Assembly (NCBI RefSeq): GCF_019097595.1
Contig: NC_080727.1
Coordinates: 11,445,001 to 11,509,000 of the forward strand
Direction of reading: 5' to 3'
Source of the DNA: Hemibagrus wyckioides
Lineage: Eukaryota; Chordata; Actinopteri; Siluriformes; Bagridae
Length of the DNA: 64,000 bases
In this document: one piece after another, positions 1 through 11,300 of the stretch
Numbering within the stretch: position 1 is the stretch's first letter
Layout: each line of letters begins with the position of its first letter
Notes under the pieces: generated by a model
Database searches by the model: none
Told to the model about the DNA's origin: nothing
What the model saw: the letters and a program-made list of their open reading frames with translations, nothing else
Program-made: the position numbers and the translations under genes

Positions 1-131
1 CAAACCTATACAGGCATGCATAAAGTCACGTAATGAAATAAGACCCAAGTACTGGAAACTACCCATTTAACATTGAAGCATACATAGCTTTGCCAGAGCA
101 AAGCTCACCAAAATACATCAAACTAATTGAT
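1..131 (-). pseudogene. 3' end of a U5 snRNA-like unit plus downstream spacer, truncated
   Basis: Seen: this stretch matches, in the same orientation, 56974-57105 on the right side of the window. It contains the terminal hairpin of the U5 unit on the minus strand (86-105, AGCTTTGCCAGAGCAAAGCT) and the spacer that lies between U5 and the next U2. The U5 body, with its loop and 5' stem, is missing: similarity stops near 131, where the sequence switches to a U2 unit on the other strand. It is a relic, not a gene. The unit may continue beyond the window start only as spacer. Confidence 0.7.
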
Positions 132-141
132 TTTGTGTAGG

Positions 142-430
142 ATCATTTCTCAGGCTTTTTAGCTAGGATCTATTGTGTTCACTGGTCTGGCTTCTTGGCC
201 TTGGTCTGGGTTCACGTTACAATCTTTAGTCTGGCCTTGAGAAGGCAAATGGTTAGGTATGGATATGTGAAGGATTTGGATTGAAAAAATAAATAGGTTC
301 TTATCAGTTTAATATCTGATACGTTCTCTATATTAATCAGATTTTTAGAGCTGGGACCCGGAAAAGGGGCTTGCTACATTCGCTCTACGGATTGGCCTGG
401 TATTGCAGTACTTCCAGGCTTGGTGCACCA
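142..430 (+). pseudogene. U2: U2 snRNA-like gene, split and degenerate (copy 1)
   Basis: Seen: 142-180 resembles the U2 5' end (ATCxxTTCTC...GGATC), and 296-430 is the U2 body, including TTCTTATCAGTTTAATATC, an Sm-like AGATTTTTAGA, and the 3' stem with GCCTGGTATTGCAGTACTTCC ending GGTGCACCA. Known: U2 pairs with the intron branch site through GUAGUA near nucleotide 35. Here that motif is absent, and about 115 bp of unrelated sequence separates the 5' end from the body at about nucleotide 40. Within 186-205 there is a second, poorer U2 5'-end-like piece (GCTTCTTGGCCTTGG). Stem-loop II is shortened: the segment between TCTCTA and TATTAA lacks about 13 nt compared with vertebrate U2. The same split occurs in the copy at 56562-56932, so it belongs to the repeat unit. 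Probably non-functional; U2 ancestry is secure. Confidence 0.78.
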
Positions 431-603
431 TTTTCTGATGTAAAATGAAAGAGAAAAAATTACTGACTTACTTACTTACTAAACAAATTATGTCTGCATT
501 CAACCCGCCCTGGTATCTTTGCCTTGTTCTGCTCACCACTGTCAGTTGTTGCTCGTCAACCTTTCCCCCACCCTTTTTCCACTCAACCAAACAAAGGGGC
601 CGG
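431..603 (+). other. U2-U5 intergenic spacer with short ACTT repeat
   Basis: This spacer follows the U2 3' end and recurs, reverse-complemented, at 56298-56561 and 57173-57438. It includes a short run of ACTT/TACT tetranucleotides (about 461-482), then a pyrimidine-rich stretch with CATTCAACCCGCCC. Open frames across it (for example 445-708) are not supported as genes, because the reading frame is not kept in the other copies. No other feature seen. Confidence 0.7.
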
Positions 604-616
604 CCTTCCCCTCATC
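604..616 (+). promoter_or_regulatory. PSE-like element upstream of the interrupted U5 (copy 1)
   Basis: CCTTCCCCTCATC lies about 65 bp before the U5-like 5' end near 681. The equivalent CCTTACCCTCATC is found upstream of both right-hand U5 copies. Vertebrate snRNA genes carry a proximal sequence element at about -55, so both position and conservation fit. This copy has a C instead of A at the fourth-to-fifth position and drives a broken gene. Confidence 0.35.
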
Positions 617-680
617 GAGCATTGTATTTCTCTGACAAGGGTTTCCAGGTGCTGCGCCGATTTTTTCGTTTTTCTTTATG

Positions 681-1060
681 GTTCTGTTTTCTCTTCAGTC
701 ACTCATGAATCGTTTGCCTTTTCAACGCATTTCCGATCAGTCCCCAAAAAATGACGATCCTTCTCCCCATCGCTACCTACCCCCCACCAACACCCATATA
801 CCCTTATAATAGCAATTGGAACTAAAAAAAAAAACAGACATTCTATGAAGGAAAACAAAGACATCACACATACCCAATCGCAAAAACACACACACACAAC
901 AAAAAGACAAATTCCAAATACAAATAAATAGTAAACAGACAACAAGAGGCTGAGGGAGTACAAGCCGAAGGAAAGAAAAAATCTTTTGCCTTTTACTAAA
1001 GATTTCCGTGGAGAGGAACATCAATGACTGATGTATTGTGAGTTTTGCTCTGACAAGGCT
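681..1060 (+). pseudogene. U5: U5 snRNA-like gene interrupted by about 240 bp (copy 1)
   Basis: Seen: the 5' stem (GGTTCTGTTTTCTCTTCAGTC, 680-700) and a decayed loop (TTTGCCTTTTCAAC, about 712-725) are followed by unrelated sequence. A second U5 segment then runs 980-1060 with ATCTTTTGCCTTTTACTAAAG (the invariant U5 loop I, which aligns exons in the spliceosome), then GATTTCCGTGGAGAGGAACA and a 3' hairpin TTTTGCTCTGACAAGGCT. The loop is thus present twice, once damaged and once intact, on either side of the insert. The Sm region reads GTATTGTGAG, poorer than GTATTTTTGTGAG in the right-hand copies. Not functional as it stands. Confidence 0.75.
736..979. other. insert of unknown origin inside the U5-like gene
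   Basis: About 240 bp with no counterpart in the right-hand U5 copies. It is A/C-rich on the plus strand, has a run of 11 A near 825-835 and a short CA run (about 885-899). I see no convincing terminal repeats, and the flanks look like partial duplication of U5 sequence rather than a clean target site. I do not recognise it. Confidence 0.5.
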
Positions 1061-1128
1061 GTGTATGCTTCAATGATAAATGGGTAATTTCCAGGAGTTG
1101 GGTCTAGATGGAATGGGGCTTGTGTAGG

Positions 1129-1215
1129 ATCGCTTCTCAGCCTATTTCGCTAGGATCTATTGTGTTCACAGGTCTGTCTTATTGGCCGTGGTCTGCGTTC
1201 ACGTTACAATACTTG
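1129..1215 (+). pseudogene. U2 snRNA 5'-end fragment at the left edge of the satellite
   Basis: GGATCGCTTCTCAGCC and the following 85 bp match the 5' part of the split U2 at 142-240 and, inverted, 56745-56832. The U2 body is missing: similarity ends around 1215-1220 and satellite sequence begins. The satellite therefore joins the snRNA unit in the middle of the insert that splits U2. Confidence 0.7.
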
Positions 1216-1597
1216 GTCTGTACATGTATTTAATGTAATTAGTCCCATTTCATATCATTGTTGATCCCAAACATGTGAACAAAGTCAAAGAAAATTTCCC
1301 CATTCAGCTGCACACATTCGTTTGTCTGAAAAACCGCTTTCCCTTGCTCGGAGAGCGCTGAGACTTGAGGAATCGCATTTTCAGCGCCAGAGAAGCACAA
1401 TGCAGAGAGAACCCTACGCCGAGGAAGGAAACGAACCAGTTCGATGGAAAATGTTGAAAGTTGACTTTGTTATGTGAATTTTCATGGAATATCACTTTTC
1501 CCATGTTTCTTATGAATTTTTGCACGTTGATGAAAAAAATCATATTTCATATCAAAATCCATATTTTTTATGACTTTCCAATGTTTCTTATGAATTT

Positions 1598-1863
1598 TTG
1601 CATTTTAAAGTAAACAATCACTTTTCATATCATAGTCGACCCCAAACGTGAAAAAAGTCAAAGAAAACTGCCCCATTCAGCTGCACACATTCGTTTGTCT
1701 GAATATCACTGAATATTGTCTGAAAGTTGACTTTATTAAGTGAATTTTCATGAAATATCACTTTTCCCATGTTTCTTATGAATTTTTGAACTTTGATGAA
1801 AAAAATCATATTTCATATCAAAATCCATATTTTTTATGACTTTCCAATGTTTCTTATGAATTT
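1598..1863. repeat. truncated and rearranged satellite monomer (about 266 bp)
   Basis: The monomer runs normally to TTCGTTTGTCTGAA (about 1700), then shows a scrambled TATCACTGAATATTGTC and rejoins at GAAAGTTGACTT. About 110 bp of the GC-richer core, including the dyad, is lost. It lies in the most diverged, outermost part of the array. Confidence 0.8.
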
Positions 1864-2370
1864 TTGCATTTAAAGGTAAACAATGACTTTTCATATCATA
1901 GTCGACCCCAAACATGTAAAAAAAGTCAAAGAAAACTGCCCCATTCAGCTGCACACATTCGTTTGTCTGAAAAACCGCTTTCCCTTGCTCGTAGAGCGCT
2001 GAGACTTGCGGAATCGCATTTTCAGCGCCAGAGAAGCACAATGAAGACAGCAGTCTGCGCCGAGACAGGAAACGAGCCAGTTCAATAAAAAATGTTGAAA
2101 GTTGACTTTGTTAAGTGAATTTTCATGAAATATCACTTTTCCCATGTTTCTTATGAATTTTAGAAGTTTGAAAAAAAAAATCATATTTCATATCAAAATC
2201 CATATTTTTTATGACTTTAACTTGTTCATAATGAATTTTTGCATTTTAAAGTCAACAATCACATTTCATATCATAGTCGACCACAAACATGTGAAAAAAG
2301 TCAAAGAAAACTGCCCCATTCAGCTGCACACATTCGTTTGTCTGAAAAACCGCTTTCCCTTGCTCGTAGA

Positions 2371-2403
2371 GCGCTGAGACTTGCGGAATCGCATTTTCAG
2401 CGC
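2371..2403. repeat. nested dyad/hairpin motif, representative copy of one per monomer
   Basis: GCGCTGA (2371-2377) pairs with TCAGCGC (2397-2403). Inside it TGCG (2382-2385) pairs with CGCA (2390-2393) around the loop GAAT, leaving a 4/3-nt internal loop (GACT/TTT). The same arrangement recurs in almost every monomer. Exceptions weaken a single pair, for example GAGCTGA in the monomers at 9142, 9892, 18517 and 24147, and CAGAGCC near 44487. Whether it folds or binds a protein is inference. Confidence 0.7.
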
Positions 2404-5241
2404 CAGAGAAGCACAATGCAGAGAGCACACTTCGCCGAGGCAGGAAACGAGCCAGTTCGATGAAAAATGTTGAAAGTTGACTTTGTTAAGTGAATTTTCA
2501 TGAAATATCACTTTTCCAATGTTTCTTAAGAATTTTTGAACTTTGAAAAAAAAAATCATATTTCATATCAAAATCCATATTTTTTATGACTTTAACTTGT
2601 TTATAATGAATTTTTGCATTTTAAAGTCAACAATCACTTTTCATATCATAGTCGACCCCAAACATGTGAAAAAAGTCAAAGAAAACTGCCCCATTCAGCT
2701 GCACACATTCGTTTGTCTGAAAAACCGCTTTCCCTTGCTCGTAGAGCGCTGAGACTTGCGGAATCGCATTTTCAGCGCCAGAGAAGCACAATGCAGAGAG
2801 CACACTTCGCCGAGGCAGGAAACGAGCCAGTTCGATGAAAAATGTTGAAAGTTGACTTTGTTATGTGAATTTCCATGGAATATAACTTTTCCCATGTATC
2901 TTGTTAATTTTTGCACTTTCATGAAAAAAATCATATTTCATATCAAAATCCATATATTTTATGACTTTCCCTTGTTCATAATGAATTTTTGCATTTTAAA
3001 GTAAACAATCACTTTTCATATCATAGTCGACCCCAAACATGTGAAAAAAGTCAAAGAAAACTGCCCCATTCAGCTGCACACATTCGTTTGTCTGAAAAAC
3101 CGCTTTCCCTAGCTCGTAGAGCGCTGAGACTTGCGGAATCGCATTTTCAGCGCCAGAGAAGCAAAATGCAGAGAGCACACTCCGCCGAGGCAGGTAAACG
3201 AGTCAGTTCGATGAAAAATGTTGAACGTTGACTTTGTTATGTGAATTTTCATGAAATATCACTTTTCCCATGTTTCTTATGAATTTTTGAACTTTGAAAA
3301 AAAAAAATCATATTTCATATCATAATCCATATTTTTTATGACTTTAACTTGTTTATAATGAATTTTTGCATTTTAAAGTCAACAATCACTTTTCATATCA
3401 TAGTCGACCCCAAACATGTGAAAAAAGTCAAAGAAAACTGCCCCATTCAGCTGCACACATTCGTTTGTCTGAAAAACCGCTTTCCCTTGCTCGTAGAGCG
3501 CTGAGACTTGCGGAATCGCATTTTCAGCGCCAGAGAAGCACAATGAAGACAGCAGTCTGCGCCGAGACAGGAAACGAGCCAGTTCAATAAAAAATGTTGA
3601 AAGTTGACTTTGTTATGTGAATTTTCATGAATTATCACTCTTCCCATGTTTCTTATGAATTTTTGCACTTTGATGAAAAAAAATCATATTTCATATCAAA
3701 ATCCATATTTTTTATGACTTGCCAACGTTTCTTATGAGTTTTTGCATTTTAAAGTACACAATGACTTTTCATATCATAGTCGACCCCAAACATGTGAAAT
3801 AAGTCAAAGAAAACTGCCCCATTCAGCTGCACACATTCGTTTGTCTGAAAAACCGCTTTCCCTTGCTCGTAGAGCGCTGAGACTTGCGGAATCGCATTTT
3901 CAGCGCCCGAGAAGCACAATGCAGAGAGCACACTTCGCCGAGGCAGGAAACGAGCCAGTTCGATGAAAAATGTTGAAAGTTGACTTTGTTAAGTGAATTT
4001 TCATGAAATATCACTTTTCCCATGTGTCTTATGAATTTTTGAACTTTGAAAAAAAAAATCATATTTCATATCAAAATCCATATTTTTTATAACTTGCCAA
4101 TGTTTCTCATGAATTTTTGCATTTTAAAGTAAACAATCACTTTTCATATCATTGTCGACCCCAAACATTTGAAAATAGTCAAAGAAAACTGCCCCATTCA
4201 GCTGCACACATTCGTTTGTCAGAAAAACCGCTTTCCCTTGCTCGTAGAGCGCTGAGACTTGCGGAATCGCATTTTCAGCGCCAGAGAAGCACAATGCAGA
4301 GAGCACACTTCGCCGAGACAGGAAACGAGCGAGTTCGATGAAAAATGTTGAAAGTTGACTTTATTAAGTGAATTTTCATGAAATATCACTTTTCCCATGT
4401 TTCTTATGAATTTTTGAACTTTGAAAAAAAAAATCATATTTCATATCAAAATCCATATTTTTTATGACTTTAACTTGTTTATAATGAATTTTTGCATTTT
4501 AAAGTCAACAATCACTTTTCATATCATAGTCGACCCCAAACATGTGAAAAAAGTCAAAGAAAACTGCCCCATTCAGCTGCACACATTCGTTTGTCTGAAA
4601 AACCGCTTTCCCTTGCTCGTAGAGCGCTGAGACTTGCGGAATCGCATTTTCAGCGCCAGAGAAGCACAATGCAGAGAGCACACTTCGCCGAGGCAGGAAA
4701 CGAGCCAGTTCGATGAAAAATGTTGAAAGTTGACTTTGTTAGGTGAATTTTCATGAAATATCACTTTTCCCATGTTTCTTATGAATTTTAGAAGTTTGAA
4801 AAAAAAAATCATATTTCATATCAAAATCCATATTTTTTATGACTTTCCAATGTTTCTTATGAATTTTTGCATTTAAAGGTAAACAATGACTTTTCATATC
4901 ATAGTCGACCCCAAACATGTAAAAAAAGTCAAAGAAAACTGCCCCATTCAGCTGCACACATTCGTTTGTCTGAAAAACCGCTTTCCCTTGCTCGTAGAGC
5001 GCTGAGACTTGCGGAATCGCATTTTCAGCGCCAGAGAAGCACAATGCAGAGAGCACACTTCGCCGAGGCAGGAAACGAGTCAGTTCGATGAAAAATGTTG
5101 AAAGTTGACTTTGTTATGTGAATTTTCATGAAATATCACTTTTCCCATGTTTCTTATGAATTTTTGAACTTTGATGAAAAAAATCATATTTCATATCAAA
5201 ATCCATATTTTTTATGACTTTCCAATGTTTCTTATGAATTT

Positions 5242-5391
5242 TTGCATTTAAAGGTAAACAATGACTTTTCATATCATAGTCGACCCCAAACTTGTGAAAT
5301 AAGTCAAAGATAACTGCCCCATTCAGCTGCACACATTCGTTTGTCTGAAAAACCGCTTTCCCTTGAACTTTAACTTGTTCATAATGAATTT
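5242..5391. repeat. truncated satellite monomer (150 bp)
   Basis: Sequence runs to CGCTTTCCCTT (about 5366) and jumps directly to the CTTTAACTTGTTCATAATG of the next monomer, deleting about 225 bp. The junction falls at a shared CTT, consistent with microhomology or unequal exchange. The array phase shifts here by 225 bp. Confidence 0.85.
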
Positions 5392-8300
5392 TTGCATTTT
5401 AAAGTCAACAATCACATTTCATATCATAGTCGACCACAAACATGTGAAAAAAGTCAAAGAAAACTGCCCCATTCAGCTGCACACATTCGTTTGTCTGAAA
5501 AACCGCTTTCCCTTGCTCGTAGAGCGCTGAGACTTGCGGAATCGCATTTTCAGCGCCAGAGAAGCACAATGCAGAGAGCACACTTCGCCGAGGCAGGAAA
5601 CGAGCCAGTTCGATGAAAAATGTTGAAAGTTGACTTTGTTAAGTGAATTTTCATGAAATATCACTTTTCCCATGTTTCTTATGAATTTTAGAAGTTTGAA
5701 AAAAAAAATCATATTTCATATCAAAATCCATATTTTTTATGACTTTCCAATGTTTCTTATGAATTTTTGCATTTAAAGGTAAACAATGACTTTTCATATC
5801 ATAGTCGACCCCAAACATGTAAAAAAAGTCAAAGAAAACTGCCCCATTCAGCTGCACACATTCGTTTGTCTGAAAAACCGCTTTCCCTTGCTCGTAGAGC
5901 GCTGAGACTTGCGGAATCGCATTTTCAGCGCCAGAGAAGCACAATGCAGAGAGCACACTTCGCCGAGGCAGGAAACGAGCCAGTTCGATGAAAAATGTTG
6001 AAAGTTGACTTTGTTAAGTGAATTTTCATGAATTATCACTTTTCCCATGTTTCTTATGAATTTTTGCACTTTGATGAAAAAAATCATATTTCATTTCAAA
6101 ATCCATATTTTTTATGACTTTCCAATGTTTCTTATAAATTTTTGCATTTTAAAGTAAACAAACACTTTTCATATCATAGTCGACCCCAATCGAGAAAATA
6201 GTCAAAGAAAACTGCCCCATTAAGCTGAACACATTCGTTTGTCTGAAAAACCGCTTTCCCTTGCTCGTAGAGCGCTGAGACTTGCGGAATCGCATTTTCA
6301 GCGCCAGAGAAGCACAATGAAGACAGCAGTCTGCGCCGAGACAGGAAACGAGCCAGTTCAATAAAAAATGTTGAAAGTTGACTTTGTTATGTGAATTTTC
6401 ATGAATTATCACTTTTCCCATGTTTCTTATGAATTTTTGCACTTTGATGAAAAAAATCATATTTCATATCAAAATCCATATTTTTTATGACTTGCCAATG
6501 TTTCTTATGAATTTTTGCATTTTAAAGTAAACAATCACTTTTCATATCATAGTCGACCCCAAACATGTGAAAATAGTCAAAGAAAACTGCCCCATTCAGC
6601 TGCACACATTCGTTTGTCAGAAAAACCGCTTTCCCTTGCTCGTAGAGCGCTGAGACTTGCGGAATCGCATTTTCAGCGCCAGAGAAGCACAATGCAGAGA
6701 GCACACTTCGCCGAGGCAGGAAACGAGCCAGTTCGATGAAAAATGTTGAAAGTTGACTTTGTTAAGTGAATTTTCATGAAATATCACTTTTCCCATGTTT
6801 CTTATGAATTTTTGAACTTTGAAAAAAAATATCATATTTCATATCAAAATCCATATTTTTTATGACTTTAACTTGTTTATAATGAATTTTTGCATTTTAA
6901 AGTCAAGAATCACTTTTCATATCATAGTCGACCCCAAACATGTGAAAAAAGTCAAAGAAAACTTCCCCATTCAGCTGCACACATTCGTTTGTCTGAAAAA
7001 CCGCTTTCCCTTACTCGTAGAGCGCTGAGACTTGCGGAATCGCATTTTCAGCGCCAGAGAAGCACAATGAAGACAGCAGTCTGCGCCGAGACAGGAAACG
7101 AGCCAGTTCAATAAAAAATGTTGAAAGTTGACTTTGTTATGTGAATTTTCATGAATTATCACTCTTCCCATGTTTCTTATGAATTTTTGCACTTTGATGA
7201 AAAAAATCATATTTCATATCAAAATCCATATTTTTTATGACTTGCCAATGTTTCTTATGAATTTTTGCATTTTAAAGTAAACAATCACTTTTCATATCAT
7301 AGTCGACCCCAAACATGTGAAAATAGTCAAAGAAAACTGCCCCATTCAGCTGCACACATTCGTTTGTCTGAAAAACCGCTTTCCCTTGCTCGTAGAGCGC
7401 TGAGACTTGCGGAATCGCATTTTCAGCGCCAGAGAAGCACAATGCAGAGAGCACACTTCGCCGAGGCAGGAAACGAGCCAGTTCGATGAAAAATGTTGAA
7501 AGTTGACTTTGTTAAGTGAATTTTCATGAAATATCACTTTTCCCATGTTTCTTATGAATTTTTGAACTTTGAAAAAAAAAATCATATTTCATATCAAAAT
7601 CCATATTTTTTATGACTTTAACTTGTTTATAATGAATTTTTGCATTTTAAAGTCAAGAATCACTTTTCATATCATAGTCGACCCCAAACATGTGAAAAAA
7701 GTCAAAGAAAACTGCCCCATTCAGCTGCACACATTCGTTTGTCTGAAAAACCGCTTTCCCTTGCTCGTAGAGCGCTGAGACTTGCGGAATCGCATTTTCA
7801 GCGCCAGAGAAGCACAATGAAGACAGCAGTCTGCGCCGAGACAGGAAACGAGCCAGTTCAATAAAAAATGTTGAAAGTTGACTTTGTTATGTGAATTTTC
7901 ATGAATTATCACTCTTCCCATGTTTCTTATGAATTTTTGCACTTTGATGAAAAAAAATCATATTTCATATCAAAATCCATATTTTTTATGACTTGCCAAC
8001 GTTTCTTATGAGTTTTTGCATTTTAAAGTACACAATGACTTTTCATATCATAGTCGACCCCAAACATGTGAAATAAGTCAAAGAAAACTGCCCCATTCAG
8101 CTGCACACATTCGTTTGTCTGAAAAACCGCTTTCCCTTGCTCGTAGAGCGCTGAGACTTGCGGAATCGCATTTTCAGCGCCAGAGAAGCACAATGCAGAG
8201 AGCACACTGCGCCGAGACAGGAAACGAGCCAGTTCGATGAAAAATGTTGAAAGTTGACTTTGTTAAGTGAATTTTCATGAAATATCACTTTTCCCATGTT

Positions 8301-11300
8301 TCTTATGAATTTTTGAACTTTGAAAAAAAAAATCATATTTCATATCAAAATCCATATTTTTTATAACTTTAACTTGTTTATAATGAATTTTTGCATTTTA
8401 AAGTCAACAATCACTTTTCATATCATAGTCGACCCCAAACATGTGAAAAAAGTCAAAGAAAACTGCCCCATTCAGCTGCACACATTCGTTTGTCTGAAAA
8501 ACCGCTTTCCCTTGCTCGTAGAGCGCTGAGACTTGCGGAATCGCATTTTCAGCGCCAGAGAAGCACAATGCAGAGAGCACACTGCGCCGAGACAGGAAAC
8601 GAGCCAGTTCGATGAAAAATGTTGAAAGTTGACTTTGTTAAGTGAATTTTCATGAAATATCACTTTTCCCATGTTTCTTATGAATTTTTGCACTTTGATG
8701 AAAAAAAATCATATTTCATATCAAAATCCATATTTTTTATGACTTGCCAAAGTTTCTTATGAGTTTTTGCATTTTAAAGTACACAATGACTTTTCATATC
8801 ATAGTCGACCCCAAACATGTGAAAAAAGTCAAAGAAAACTGCCCCATTCAGCTGCACACATTCGTTTGTCTGAAAAACCGCTTTCCCTTGCTCGTAGAGC
8901 GCTGAGACTTGCGGAATCGCATTTTCAGCGCCAGAGAAGCACAATGCAGAGAGCACACTTCGCCGAGGCAGGAAACGAGCCAGTTCGATGAAAAATGTTG
9001 AAAGTTGACTTTGTTAAGTGAATTTTCATGAAATATCACTTTTCCCATGTTTCTTATGAATTTCTGAACTTTGATGAAAAAAATCATATTTCATATCACT
9101 ATCCATATTTTTTATGACTTTCCAATGTTTCTTATGAATTTTTGCATTTAAAGGTAAACAATGACTTTTCATATCATAGTCGACCCCAAACATGTAAAAA
9201 AAGTCAAAGAAAACTGCCCCATTCAGCTGCACACATTCGTTTGTCTGAAAAACCGCTTTCCCTTGCTCGTAGAGAGCTGAGACTTGCGGAATCGCATTTT
9301 CAGCGCCAGAGAAGCACAATGCAGAGAGCACACTGCGCCGAGACAGGAAACGAGCCAGTTCGATGAAAAATGTTGAAAGTTGACTTTGTTAAGTGAATTT
9401 TCATGAAATATCACTTTTCCCATGTTTCTTATGAATTTTTGAACTTTGAAAAAAAAAATCATATTTCATATCAAAATCCATATTTTTTATGACTTTAACT
9501 TGTTTATAATGAATTTTTGCATTTTAAAGTCAACAATCACTTTTCATATCATAGTCGACCCCAAACATAAGAAAAAAGTCAAAGAAAACTGCCCCATTCA
9601 GCTGCACACATTCGTTTGTCTGAAAAACCGCTTTCCCTTGCTCGTAGAGCGCTGAGACTTGCGGAATCGCATTTTCAGCGCCAGAGAAGCACAATGCAGA
9701 GAGCACACTTCGCCGAGGCAGGAAACGAGCCAGTTCGATGAAAAATGTTGAAAGTTGACTTTGTTAAGTGAATTTTCATGAAATATCACTTTTCCCATGT
9801 TTCTTATGAATTTCTGAACTTTGATGAAAAAAATCATATTTCATATCACTATCCATATTTTTTATGACTTTCCAATGTTTCTTATGAATTTTTGCATTTA
9901 AAGGTAAACAATGACTTTTCATATCATAGTCGACCCCAAACATGTAAAAAAAGTCAAAGAAAACTGCCCCATTCAGCTGCACACATTCGTTTGTCTGAAA
10001 AACCGCTTTCCCTTGCTCGTAGAGAGCTGAGACTTGCGGAATCGCATTTTCAGCGCCAGAGAAGCACAATGCAGAGAGCACACTGCGCCGAGACAGGAAA
10101 CGAGCCAGTTCGATGAAAAATGTTGAAAGTTGACTTTGTTAAGTGAATTTTCATGAAATATCACTTTTCCCATGTTTCTTATGAATTTTTGAACTTTGAA
10201 AAAAAAAATCATATTTCATATCAAAATCCATATTTTTTATGACTTTCCAATGTTTCTTATGAATTTTTGCATTTTAAAGTAAACAATGACTTTTCATATT
10301 ATAGTCGACCCCAAACATGTGAAAAAAGTCAAAGAAAACTGCCCCATTCAGCTGCACACATTCGTTTGTCTGAAAAACCGCTTTCCCTTGCTCGTAGAGC
10401 GCTGAGACTTGCGGAATCGCATTTTCAGCGCCAGAGAAGCACAATGCAGAGAGCACACTTCGCCGAGGCAGGAAACGAGCCAGTTCGATGAAAAATGTTG
10501 AAAGTTGACTTTGTTAAGTGAATTTTCATGAAATATCACTTTTCCCATGTTTCTTATGAATTTTTGAACTTTGAAAAAAAATATCATATTTCATATCAAA
10601 ATCCATATTTTTTATGACTTTAACTTGTTTATAATGAATTTTTGCATTTTAAAGTCAAGAATCACTTTTCATATCATAGTCGACCCCAAACATGTGAAAA
10701 AAGTCAAAGAAAACTTCCCCATTCAGCTGCACACATTCGTTTGTCTGAAAAACCGCTTTCCCTTACTCGTAGAGCGCTGAGACTTGCGGAATCGCATTTT
10801 CAGCGCCAGAGAAGCACAATGAAGACAGCAGTCTGCGCCGAGACAGGAAACGAGCCAGTTCAATAAAAAATGTTGAAAGTTGACTTTGTTATGTGAATTT
10901 TCATGAATTATCACTCTTCCCATGTTTCTTATGAATTTTTGCACTTTGATGAAAAAAAATCATATTTCATATCAAAATCCATATTTTTTATGACTTGCCA
11001 ACGTTTCTTATGAGTTTTTGCATTTTAAAGTACACAATGACTTTTCATATCATAGTCGACCCCAAACATGTGAAATAAGTCAAAGAAAACTGCCCCATTC
11101 AGCTGCACACATTCGTTTGTCTGAAAAACCGCTTTCCCTTGCTCGTAGAGCGCTGAGACTTGCGGAATCGCATTTTCAGCGCCCGAGAAGCACAATGCAG
11201 AGAGCACACTTCGCCGAGGCAGGAAACGAGCCAGTTCGATGAAAAATGTTGAAAGTTGACTTTGTTAAGTGAATTTTCATGAAATATCACTTTTCCCATG

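Noticed and set aside
445..1024. Four small frames left of the array (445-708, 524-754, 703-963 minus, 773-1024 minus)
   Set aside because: They lie in U2-U5 spacer, in U5 itself and in the low-complexity insert. They are not conserved in the right-hand units.
2371..2465. RNA polymerase III promoter or tRNA-like origin of the satellite (CAGTTCGATG resembling a B box)
   Set aside because: Only GTTCGA matches the B-box consensus, no A box lies at a suitable distance, and one subtype changes it to GTTCAATA.
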